Shown here: one piece after another, positions 17,016 through 23,218 of the stretch
Numbering within the stretch: position 1 is the first letter of the stretch
How the letters are laid out: the number at the start of each line of letters is the position of its first letter
NCBI GenBank assembly: GCA_910587465.1
Contig: CAJUMS010000006.1
Location: 1-64,000 of the forward strand
Origin: an uncultured Oscillospiraceae bacterium
Lineage (GTDB): Bacteria; Bacillota; Clostridia; Oscillospirales; Ruminococcaceae
Length of the DNA stretch: 64,000 nt
Direction: 5' to 3'
Position numbers and translations under genes: made by a program
Notes under the pieces: generated by a model
Seen by the model: the letters and a program-made list of their open reading frames with translations, nothing else
Told to the model about the DNA's origin: nothing
The model's database searches: none

Positions 17016-17099
17016 AAAAGATCGCTCCTTTCAATTTCGGATATATGAATATTTTGTTGAAAAAGAGCGAAAAAATACGATTTTGAAATATAGTAAAAT

Positions 17100-17128
17100 T
17101 TGACTTTTCCTGTCGATCGTGATATAAT
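17100..17128 (+). promoter_or_regulatory. Sigma-A promoter of the toxin-like peptide gene
   Basis: TTGACT (17100-17105), a 17-base spacer and TATAAT (17123-17128). Transcription would begin near 17135, giving an mRNA with a 5' hairpin (CCTACCGA ... TTCGGGAAGTAGG) whose 3' arm contains the AGGTGA ribosome binding site. Confidence 0.8.
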
Positions 17129-17176
17129 GAATGAGCCGGCGTCCTACCGAGTATTTTCGGGAAGTAGGTGATTGAC

Positions 17177-17245
17177 TTGGAAAATATATTCGAATTCATA
17201 CTTTCCGTCATAGCAGGTATCTATTCTTACTTCATCTGTAAATAG
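17177..17245 (+). CDS. Tiny hydrophobic peptide, candidate type I toxin
   Basis: A 22-codon frame starting at TTG (17177-17179), five bases after AGGTGA, and ending at TAG 17243-17245. It encodes an acidic N-terminus, about 16 hydrophobic residues (core FILSVIAGIYSYFIC) and a terminal Lys, which is one membrane-spanning segment. Reading past the amber stop would add LDGEK before a second TAG at 17261-17263. From memory, related tiny peptides of gut Clostridia end in CKWLDG, so the TAG may be a mutated TGG. The ribosome binding site is sequestered in a 5' hairpin. A convergent antisense promoter and a shared bidirectional terminator complete a type I toxin-antitoxin layout. Function is inferred, not shown. 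Confidence 0.6.
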   Translation: MENIFEFILSVIAGIYSYFICK

Positions 17246-17281
17246 CTCGACGGTGAAAAGTAGTCGGCAAAGAGCCTAGCG

Positions 17282-17366
17282 TACACAAAAAGATACCACC
17301 GTAAGGCAATACGGGGGCATCAATTTTTTAGGTGACCGACTTTTCGGAAAACCTATTTAACTTCAA
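17282..17366 (-). ncRNA. Candidate antisense antitoxin RNA
   Basis: A minus-strand promoter (17373-17401) points back into the toxin-like gene. A transcript starting near 17366 would run through the CCGAAAAGTCGG and terminator-stem sequences and stop at the T-run 17286-17291. The product of about 80-85 nt is complementary to the 3' untranslated region of the peptide mRNA, as in txpA/RatA and bsrG/SR4 pairs. Ends are predicted. Confidence 0.5.
17296..17328. terminator. Bidirectional terminator shared by peptide mRNA and antisense RNA
   Basis: CCACCGTA (17296-17303) pairs with TACGGGGG (17310-17317), with one mismatch, around loop AGGCAA. A T-run follows on the plus side (17323-17328), and on the minus side (AAAAA at 17287-17291 reads as TTTTT). 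Confidence 0.75.
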
Positions 17367-17372
17367 TATCAT

Positions 17373-17401
17373 AATATAGCACAATATTTTAATTTTGTCA
17401 A
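17373..17401 (-). promoter_or_regulatory. Antisense sigma-A promoter
   Basis: On the minus strand, TTGACA (17396-17401), a 17-base spacer and TATATT (17373-17378). No minus-strand reading frame follows it, and its transcript would run only into the toxin-like locus. Confidence 0.75.
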
Positions 17402-17424
17402 CACCCGAACAAAAAATCCAAAGA

Positions 17425-17453
17425 TTGACAAAAAATACCCGTTATGATATAAT
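17425..17453 (+). promoter_or_regulatory. Sigma-A promoter of the GNAT operon
   Basis: TTGACA (17425-17430), 17 bases, TATAAT (17448-17453), followed by AAGAGGTGAT and the ATG at 17482. Confidence 0.85.
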
Positions 17454-17481
17454 AAGGTAATGATTAACAAGAGGTGATAAT

Positions 17482-18060
17482 ATGGAACACAAAGGCACAA
17501 TAACACTCGAAACGGAGCGGCTGATACTTCGCAGATTTACCGAAAGCGATGCCGAAGCCGCGTTCAAAAACTGGACGTCAAGCGACGCGGTAACAAAGTT
17601 CCTGCGCTGGGAAACCTACCGCGATATTTCGGCAATGCGCGATTACATAAATTTTCAGTTGGAAAACTACAAGAAAACTGATACTTACGATTGGGCGATA
17701 GTGCTCAAAGAGCTTGGCGAGCCTATCGGTTCAATGGGCGCTGTCGCGTTCAACGAAAGAGCTCGGAGCGTCGAGATCGGCTATTGTATCGGAGAAAAAT
17801 GGTGGCGGCGCGGTTACACGAGCGAAGCGCTGTCGGCGGTGATAAGGTTCTTTTTTGAGGAGGTCGGCGTAAACCGTGTTTACTCGGAGCACGACCCGCG
17901 AAATCCCAACTCGGGCAGGGTAATGGAGAAGTGCGGAATGAAGTATGAGGGCACTCTCCGACAAGCCGATTTTAACAACGCGGGTATCTGCGACACCTGC
18001 GTTTACGGAATACTCGCGGAGGAATACAATGCGCACGCAAATAAAATACAGAAGGATTAA
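17482..18060 (+). CDS. GNAT acetyltransferase, RimJ/RimL-like
   Basis: A 192-residue N-acetyltransferase that should use acetyl-CoA. The N-terminus ETERLILRRFTESDAEAAF is typical of the RimJ/RimL group. It has VEIGYCIGEKWWRRGYTSEALSAV (acetyl-CoA loop) and RVYSEHDPRNPNSGRVMEKCGM in the C-terminal half. Targets of this group include ribosomal protein N-termini and small amines. First gene of a plus-strand run with two more small genes. Confidence 0.85.
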   Translation: MEHKGTITLETERLILRRFTESDAEAAFKNWTSSDAVTKFLRWETYRDISAMRDYINFQLENYKKTDTYDWAIVLKELGEPIGSMGAVAFNERARSVEIGYCIGEKWWRRGYTSEALSAVIRFFFEEVGVNRVYSEHDPRNPNSGRVMEKCGMKYEGTLRQADFNNAGICDTCVYGILAEEYNAHANKIQKD

Positions 18061-18064
18061 AACA

Positions 18065-18508
18065 ATGGAATTGATGATCAAACATTTCACAGAGCTGTCG
18101 ACCGATGAGCTTTACGATATAATTCAAGCGCGTGTGGACATCTTTGTCGTGGAGCAGAAATGCCCCTACCGCGAGCTTGATGACAAGGACAGAGACGCTT
18201 ACCACATTTGGCTTCGCGACGAAAATGGAATTATCGCGTACCTGCGCACTCTCGACAAGGGTGTAGCGTTCGAGGAGGCTTCGGTCGGGAGAATAATCAC
18301 CGTGCGGCGCGGACAAGGCTACGGCGCGGTCATCATGCGCGAGGGCATAAAATTCGCTTTGGAGAAGTATAACACGAACAAGCTGAAAATCATGGCGCAG
18401 CATTACGCCAAGGGCTTTTATGAGAAATTCGGATTCGTGCAGTGCTCCGATCCCTTCGACGACGACGGTATCGAGCATATAGATATGATATTAGAGGATA
18501 AAAAATAA
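18065..18508 (+). CDS. ElaA-like GNAT acetyltransferase
   Basis: A 147-residue GNAT of the ElaA group: LYDIIQARVDIFVVEQKCPYRELD near the N-terminus is its hallmark. The acetyl-CoA pyrophosphate loop is VRRGQGYGAVIM, and the C-terminal half has FYEKFGFVQ. I place the start at ATG 18065, with AGAAGGA eight bases upstream. The frame extends further upstream but there overlaps the previous gene. Four bases separate the two genes. Substrate unknown. Confidence 0.85.
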   Translation: MELMIKHFTELSTDELYDIIQARVDIFVVEQKCPYRELDDKDRDAYHIWLRDENGIIAYLRTLDKGVAFEEASVGRIITVRRGQGYGAVIMREGIKFALEKYNTNKLKIMAQHYAKGFYEKFGFVQCSDPFDDDGIEHIDMILEDKK

Positions 18509-18518
18509 GGAGCGCAAA

Positions 18519-18851
18519 ATGAGCCTTGTAATGAATTTATACTATACGGGCAAAAACGGCGCGGCGCGTAAATTTGCCGAGCAAATGGAGCGCCGCGGAA
18601 TTGCCGAGCGCATACGTCAAGAGCGCGGAAATCTCCGATACGAGTACTTCCTCCCGATGAGCGACCCCGAGACCGTGCTGCTTATCGACATCTGGGAAGA
18701 TCAGCAGGCGCTCGACCTGCACCACGCCTCGCCCATGATGAAAGAGATCGCCGAGCTGCGCGAAAAGTACGACCTCCACATGAAAGCGGAGCGTTACATC
18801 TCCGACGAAAACGGCTTGCCCGAAAGAGACAGCGGCTTTCTCCGCAAATAA
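18519..18851 (+). CDS. Antibiotic-biosynthesis-monooxygenase-fold protein
   Basis: A 110-residue dimeric alpha-beta barrel (ABM domain) protein. The pattern is an N-terminal strand, an amphipathic helix (GAARKFAEQMERRG), YEYFLPMSDPETVLLIDIWEDQQALDLHHAS and a C-terminal helix and strand, as in YgiN-like quinol monooxygenases. The fold also includes non-enzymatic stress proteins. ATG with AAGGAG. Third gene of the GNAT group. Confidence 0.75.
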   Translation: MSLVMNLYYTGKNGAARKFAEQMERRGIAERIRQERGNLRYEYFLPMSDPETVLLIDIWEDQQALDLHHASPMMKEIAELREKYDLHMKAERYISDENGLPERDSGFLRK

Positions 18852-18857
18852 GAACAA

Positions 18858-18886
18858 TTGATTTTTCCAAAAAAACGTGGTATAAT
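18858..18886 (+). promoter_or_regulatory. Sigma-A promoter ahead of the 121-residue membrane protein
   Basis: TTGATT (18858-18863), 17 bases, TATAAT (18881-18886). Confidence 0.7.
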
Positions 18887-18914
18887 AAGGTAACACATCA
18901 AGGGAGGACAGCGC

Positions 18915-19280
18915 ATGAACGTATGGGATATAATTTTGATCTGCCTGATGACTGCGGCGGCGCTATGGTTTGTCGTATCTTCGGTGATAACGCTTGTTAA
19001 GGCGAAACGAGCGGGTGTTATCCGCATAAAGTTTCCGGCGAATATCACGCCGTTTGTGTACATGGCAATATGTGCAGCGCTGAATATCACGGCAGCGGTC
19101 GGAAGTGCGGTCGAGCTGCACAAGATCAAAAAGGAAATGGACGATCTGCAAAGGCTGGGCTTTGTGGACTTTCATATGGAGTATTATAATTGGGGGCTCG
19201 AGTACCCGTTTTCGCCCGAGACGGAAAAAGCTGTTCAACGAATACCGCGTAAAATACAGACTTTATTTATGACCGAATAA
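18915..19280 (+). CDS. Small two-helix membrane protein
   Basis: A 121-residue protein with two transmembrane helices (about residues 4-28 and 44-64), then a soluble tail beginning ELHKIKKEMDDLQRLGF that could form a short coiled coil. No family recognised. ATG with GGGAGGA. It has its own promoter and sits 32 bases before coaX, so coaX may be read from the same transcript. Confidence 0.55.
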   Translation: MNVWDIILICLMTAAALWFVVSSVITLVKAKRAGVIRIKFPANITPFVYMAICAALNITAAVGSAVELHKIKKEMDDLQRLGFVDFHMEYYNWGLEYPFSPETEKAVQRIPRKIQTLFMTE

Positions 19281-19312
19281 AAAATACAAATACATCAACG
19301 GGAGGACCAACC

Positions 19313-20086
19313 ATGATACTTACAATAGACGTAGGCAACACCAACACTCAGTTCGGCGGCTTTGACGAAAGCGGGCAGCTTATATTCGAGTCGCGTATCT
19401 CGACCGACCGTTCGCGAATGGAGGATCAGTACGCGATATCACTCGCGGACATACTCCGCCTGTACGATATCCGTTTCGGCGATATCGACGGCGCGATATT
19501 GTCATCGGTAGTTCCGCCCGTCACGGGACAGCTCCGCGCCGCTGTCGAGAAAATATGCGGCTGTAAGGTAATGACAGTAGGCCCCGGAATAAAAACGGGA
19601 CTTAACATCAAGATCGACGAGCCAGCGTCTCTCGGCGCGGACATGGCTGCGGTAGCGGTAGGCGCAAAGGAGCGTTATCCCCTGCCCGCTATCGTTATCG
19701 ACCTCGGCACGGCGACAAAAATTCTTGCCGTCGACAAAACGGGCGCGTTCATAGGCGGCATTATTGCCCCTGGCGTGAAGATATCCGCGGAGGCTCTCGC
19801 TGCAAAGACAGCCGCACTTCCGCTTGTAGGAGTAACGGGCGATCCGATAAAAAAGGTGATCGGCACGAACACTATCGATTGTATGCGTTCGGGACTTCTC
19901 AACGGTACGGCGTTCATGCTCGACGGAATGATCGAGAGCTTCGAGCGCGAGATCGGCGAAAAATGTACCGTTATCGCGACAGGCGGCTATTCGTCCGTAA
20001 TAAAGCCCCTCTGCAAGACCGATTTCGCGATTGACGAAAACCTTATTTTAGAGGGCTTGCTTGAGATATATAAAAAGAATAAGTAA
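19313..20086 (+). CDS. coaX: Type III pantothenate kinase
   Basis: A 257-residue CoaX that phosphorylates pantothenate, the first step of coenzyme A synthesis. Motifs: DVGNTNTQFGGF (P-loop-like, residues 5-16), VGPGIKTGLNIKIDEP, GADMAA (the GADR-type substrate motif, here with Met), DLGTATK and GGIIAPG. Length is normal. ATG with GGGAGGA. The next gene encodes a vitamin-type ECF transporter subunit, which suggests that pantothenate uptake and phosphorylation are paired. Confidence 0.93.
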   Translation: MILTIDVGNTNTQFGGFDESGQLIFESRISTDRSRMEDQYAISLADILRLYDIRFGDIDGAILSSVVPPVTGQLRAAVEKICGCKVMTVGPGIKTGLNIKIDEPASLGADMAAVAVGAKERYPLPAIVIDLGTATKILAVDKTGAFIGGIIAPGVKISAEALAAKTAALPLVGVTGDPIKKVIGTNTIDCMRSGLLNGTAFMLDGMIESFEREIGEKCTVIATGGYSSVIKPLCKTDFAIDENLILEGLLEIYKKNK

Positions 20087-20105
20087 CCGTTAAACAGCGA
20101 TGCAT

Positions 20106-20119
20106 CGGCAATATTGCCG
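20106..20119. repeat. 14-bp perfect palindrome before the ECF S-component gene
   Basis: CGGCAATATTGCCG is its own reverse complement. It lies 21 bases before the ATG and 19 bases after the coaX stop. It could be an operator or a small mRNA hairpin, and no second copy was noticed. Confidence 0.5.
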
Positions 20120-20140
20120 AGTGTCAGCAAAGGAGTAATT

Positions 20141-20767
20141 ATGGATATCAATTTTAATCTGGGAGAACCGCGCAAACCGAACCGCGGCATAAAAACGCAG
20201 ACGATAGTCGGAATGGGAATGCTCACCGCTCTTGTGGCGGTGCTCCAGTTATTCGCGAGCGGCATAAGATTGGGACCGTTCAGCATTACGCTGACGCTTG
20301 TGCCGATCATTATCGGCGCGGCGCTGTACGGTTGGAAGGCGGGCGCGTGGCTCGGCTTCATATTCGGGGTTATCGTAATGTTTACGCCCGACGTAGCCGC
20401 GTTTATGGCGATAAGCGTTCCTGCGACGCTCGTTACGGTGCTGCTCAAGGGTACGCTTGCGGGCTTGTGCGCGGGGCTTCTCTACACGGCGGTCGAAAAG
20501 AAAAACCGCACCGCCGCCGTCATAGTATCGGGTATAGCCGCGCCGATAGTCAATACGGGCGTTTTCCTGCTTGGCTGCTTTATGTTCTTTATGGAGATCG
20601 TCAACGGCATGGCGTCGGAAAGCGGCATGGCGGAAAATATTCTGCTGTTTGTTGTTACGGGAATGGTCGGATTGAATTTTCTTGTCGAGTTAGCGATAAA
20701 TCTGGTAATAAGCTCAGCGGTCGTGTTTATAATCGGTATCGTCAAAAAAAGGACAAAAATCTATTGA
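20141..20767 (+). CDS. ECF transporter S component, possibly for pantothenate
   Basis: A 208-residue membrane protein with five or six helices. It shows the S-component pattern: a short basic cytosolic N-terminus, TALVAVLQLFASGIRLGPFSITLTLVPIIIGAALYGWKAG and a Gly-rich second half. S components bind a vitamin and dock onto a shared EcfA-EcfT module, which is not in view. Start at ATG 20141, with AAAGGAG upstream. A TTG nine codons earlier is not supported. Adjacency to coaX makes pantothenate the best guess, but the substrate is inferred from context only. Confidence 0.75.
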   Translation: MDINFNLGEPRKPNRGIKTQTIVGMGMLTALVAVLQLFASGIRLGPFSITLTLVPIIIGAALYGWKAGAWLGFIFGVIVMFTPDVAAFMAISVPATLVTVLLKGTLAGLCAGLLYTAVEKKNRTAAVIVSGIAAPIVNTGVFLLGCFMFFMEIVNGMASESGMAENILLFVVTGMVGLNFLVELAINLVISSAVVFIIGIVKKRTKIY

Positions 20768-20782
20768 CTGCATTTATAACGT

Positions 20783-20808
20783 ATCCCCCCGACTAAGGGG
20801 GGATTTTT
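20783..20808 (+). terminator. Terminator of the coaX-ECF transcript
   Basis: ATCCCCCC and GGGGGGAT form a perfect 8-bp stem around GACTAA, followed by TTTT. Confidence 0.9.
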
Positions 20809-21140
20809 CACAGCTTTTGCGAAATTATCCAGTCCATAAGACTGAGCGCGAGCCGCGCCTGCTGCGAGGACATCTGTTTCAGGCGGTTAGTCATAGAGCG
20901 CAGATAATCGTTATCCTCGTCGACGACCGCTCCAAGCAAAAGCGCGTCGGGAGTGGTATCGAGCGCCGCGCATATCTTCATCAGTACGTCAATGCTTATA
21001 ACGGTAGTGGCGCGTTCAACATTGGAAAGATAGTTGTTGCACAGCCCCGCCATTTCATTGACCTGCCATTGCTTTAGCCCCAGATCTCTGCGCCGTTCCG
21101 CAATCCTTTTTCCGACTTCTTTATAATCAACATAATGCAA
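20808..21140 (-). CDS. XRE-family transcriptional regulator
   Basis: A 110-residue HTH_3 (Cro/C1-type) DNA-binding protein. The helix-turn-helix is within KRIAERRRDLGLKQWQVNEMAG...YLSNVERATTVISIDVLMKICAAL. A short C-terminal helical part may dimerise. I prefer the TTG at 21138-21140, which has AGAGGTGA five bases upstream. The GTG three codons earlier lies inside that site. The A/T-rich spacer toward 21275 (21141-21213) is the likely location of its own operator. No ligand domain. Confidence 0.85.
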   Translation of the reverse strand: MHYVDYKEVGKRIAERRRDLGLKQWQVNEMAGLCNNYLSNVERATTVISIDVLMKICAALDTTPDALLLGAVVDEDNDYLRSMTNRLKQMSSQQARLALSLMDWIISQKL

Positions 21141-21213
21141 AATAATCACCTCTTAATACTATTTTACAATAGAAGTATAAGATTAAAAAATAGACTATAC
21201 AGTTAAAAAACAC

Positions 21214-21242
21214 TTGACAATATTAGTGTACCGTGATATAAT
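21214..21242 (+). promoter_or_regulatory. Perfect sigma-A promoter of the zinc-ribbon peptide gene
   Basis: TTGACA (21214-21219), exactly 17 bases, TATAAT (21237-21242): full consensus in both boxes. Confidence 0.9.
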
Positions 21243-21274
21243 GAAAATATAAAAATATTCGTGAGGTCTGATAT

Positions 21275-21412
21275 ATGGAAATAAAATGGTGTCCAAACTG
21301 TTTTTCTTGTCTGAAAGAGAGTGAAACGGAATGTCCGTTATGCAACACAAAATCACTCAACATCTCCCTCGAACCGCAGCCCCGCCCCGACGAAGATACA
21401 ATCGAAGAGTAA
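21275..21412 (+). CDS. 45-residue zinc-ribbon peptide
   Basis: A small protein too short for most gene finders. It carries CPNCFSC near the N-terminus and CPLCN about ten residues later, so four or five cysteines can bind one zinc as a rubredoxin-knuckle ribbon. The tail is acidic and Pro-rich (ends DEDTIEE). ATG with GTGAGG eight bases upstream, a perfect promoter in front and a strong terminator directly behind, so it is an independent one-gene transcript. The XRE regulator is divergent and may control it. Function unknown. Confidence 0.7.
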   Translation: MEIKWCPNCFSCLKESETECPLCNTKSLNISLEPQPRPDEDTIEE

Positions 21413-21417
21413 AAAAA

Positions 21418-21450
21418 CAGTGCCGGAACGAACGCTCGGCACTGTTTTTT
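21418..21450 (+). terminator. Terminator of the zinc-ribbon peptide gene
   Basis: CAGTGCCG (21418-21425) pairs with CGGCACTG (21437-21444), followed by six T. Confidence 0.9.
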
Positions 21451-21454
21451 GTTA

Positions 21455-21760
21455 GTAAAAGCTTGCAGTAAATTGCACTCACCCGAATGCTAAACTTTAC
21501 CCAACACCAAGGAAAACGTAAAAGGCAACCGCAAAGGATATCGATGTAAAGTCGGCAGCCCTGCCGCAATTCGGAAGTGAGAGTAAACTCGGACAGAACC
21601 CCCTTGAAATACAGTGTATTGCACGGTTTTTGTCAAGGCAAGCGTCAACGGGTCTCACCAATTACGGCGTATGCTAGCGATCTTCGTAACGGGATGCCTG
21701 CCCCTGCGAAGGAGAAAGGCCTTTTCGGATAGCGTTTTAAGCGGTTTTTTGCGCTGTGAT
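21455..21760 (+). other. Gene-free stretch with strong RNA folding potential
   Basis: No convincing reading frame covers this stretch. It is rich in nested inverted repeats. ACTCACCCGAAT (about 21478) can pair with ATTCGG-AA-GTGAG (about 21570). ACTTTAC pairs with GTAAAGT inside that, GGCAG-CC-CTGCC inside again. CCTTGA/TCAAGG and TTACG/CGTAA arms follow. It resembles a multi-branched RNA of about 100 nt plus further hairpins. It does not match the conserved cores I know for cobalamin, SAM, THF, c-di-GMP, glycine or tmRNA/6S/SRP RNAs. The strand is uncertain. It could also be a remnant of a mobile element. Confidence 0.4.
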
Positions 21761-21869
21761 GAAACGTTTCAAAACAAAAATACGCGGAACGGACGTGGGA
21801 AAAGCTCATTGAAAATTGAATATGTCAAAAAATACCTTAAAAATTTGTGAACATTTTTATTAAATCTGC

Positions 21870-21898
21870 TTGACAAATTATTAAAACTATGCTACAAT
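21870..21898 (+). promoter_or_regulatory. Sigma-A promoter of the ribbon-helix-helix gene
   Basis: TTGACA (21870-21875), 17 bases, TACAAT (21893-21898). Confidence 0.85.
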
Positions 21899-21935
21899 TA
21901 TTAACAGAGAGGACAAAATTGCGGGAGGTGAACAC

Positions 21936-22589
21936 ATGAACAAGAGCATATACAGCCTTGTGCTGTCCGACGACGTTGTAGACGCTGTCGACGCTCTGGC
22001 GCGCACCGAGGGAATGTCGCGTTCGGCGATGATAAACCGAATACTCGCGGAGCGGGTAGCGTATACGACCCCCGAAATGCGGCTGCGCGATATACTTCAA
22101 AGCTTAGCACGGTCTATGAACGGCGAGTTTATGCTCGCCGAGCCGCCGACGGGCAGCACGCTTTCCGCGCGCACCTCGCTGAAATACCGCTATAAGCCGA
22201 CCGTAAAATATTCGGTCGAGATCTATTCCGAAAACGGCAAGCGCGCGGGCGAGCTCCGCGTATCATTCCGGACGCAGAATGCGCAGCTTATTGCCGATCT
22301 TATGGGATTTTTCCGCTGCTGGGCGGCATTGGAGCAGAAGTATATCGCGGACAAATTATCCAATGATATCGTATATACGATATCGGACGGACGCTTCGAG
22401 CGAACCCTGAATATGCCGCGCGACCATATCACCGACGACGAGCTGGGCACGGCGGTCGCGGAGTATATGGCAATGTTCGACGGGGCAATGAAAGCATATT
22501 TCGCCGAGCTCCCCGATACCGAAATCGCAGAGCTCACTGTCGAAAAATATTACCGCGCACAGATATCAAAACAAAGCGTTATTGTTTAG
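21936..22589 (+). CDS. Ribbon-helix-helix (CopG/Arc-like) protein with unknown C-terminal domain
   Basis: A 217-residue protein. Residues 1-45 form a ribbon-helix-helix DNA-binding unit: a short strand SIYSLVLSDDVVDAVDALA, then GMSRSAMINRILAERV. Residues 60-217 form a beta-rich domain (KYRYKPTVKYSVEIYSE, AGELRVSFRT) followed by helices; I do not recognise it. It probably acts as a transcription regulator with a sensing or oligomerisation domain. Strong site GGGAGGTGA before the ATG. It has its own promoter and is followed by the HD hydrolase after 23 bases. Confidence 0.65.
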   Translation: MNKSIYSLVLSDDVVDAVDALARTEGMSRSAMINRILAERVAYTTPEMRLRDILQSLARSMNGEFMLAEPPTGSTLSARTSLKYRYKPTVKYSVEIYSENGKRAGELRVSFRTQNAQLIADLMGFFRCWAALEQKYIADKLSNDIVYTISDGRFERTLNMPRDHITDDELGTAVAEYMAMFDGAMKAYFAELPDTEIAELTVEKYYRAQISKQSVIV

Positions 22590-22612
22590 GACGGAATTAA
22601 GAGGTGATGGTT

Positions 22613-23188
22613 ATGAATGATTCGGTAATTGATAGGGCTGTTTGTTTTATTCGGGAGTTGTTTAAAAATAATTGCGACGGCCACGACGCGGAACACTCGA
22701 TAAGAGTATACCGCAACGCTCTGCTGATAACTCAAGACGAACCTAAATGTAACAGGTATATCATCGCTTTAGCTGCGCTGCTTCACGACGCTGACGGCAG
22801 CAAATTGTTCAATACGGAGAATAACGCCAACGCACGATTGTTTTTAAAACAAAATGGAGTAAATCAGGATGAAGCCGAGCAGATATGCCGGATAATAAAC
22901 TCAGTATCGTTCAGCAAAAACAGAGGTAAGATACCGCCTTCGATCGAAGCGAAAATAGTCCAGGACGCGGACAGATTAGACGCTATCGGTGCGGTCGGCA
23001 TTGCGCGAACATTCGCATTTGGTGGGCGGAGCGGAAGAGCATTGGAATTATCTATACAACATTTTCACGACAAGCTCCTGCTTTTAAAAAATGAGATGAA
23101 TACTGCGGCGGCTAGGAAAATCGCCGAGTCACGTCATTCTTTTATGGAAGAATTTCTTGCCGAATTTGACAGGGAAACAGGTGTTTGA
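22613..23188 (+). CDS. HD-domain phosphohydrolase
   Basis: A 191-residue HD protein of the YedJ/uncharacterised clostridial type. The metal-binding residues are visible as H (GHDAEHSIRVYRNA), HD (AALLHDADGSKL) and D (IVQDADRLDAIGAVG). Members hydrolyse phosphate esters of nucleotides. Start ATG 22613, with AAGAGGTGA five bases upstream; earlier GTG and ATG codons lie inside that site. It shares a direction with clpB but there is no clear coupling (30 bases). Confidence 0.85.
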   Translation: MNDSVIDRAVCFIRELFKNNCDGHDAEHSIRVYRNALLITQDEPKCNRYIIALAALLHDADGSKLFNTENNANARLFLKQNGVNQDEAEQICRIINSVSFSKNRGKIPPSIEAKIVQDADRLDAIGAVGIARTFAFGGRSGRALELSIQHFHDKLLLLKNEMNTAAARKIAESRHSFMEEFLAEFDRETGV

Positions 23189-23218
23189 TATATCAGTTCA
23201 ATAAAAGGAGGCAATTTT

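Noticed and set aside
23190..23218. CIRCE or CtsR operator before clpB
   Set aside because: Neither the TTAGCACTC inverted repeat nor GGTCAAA-type repeats are present in the short spacer.
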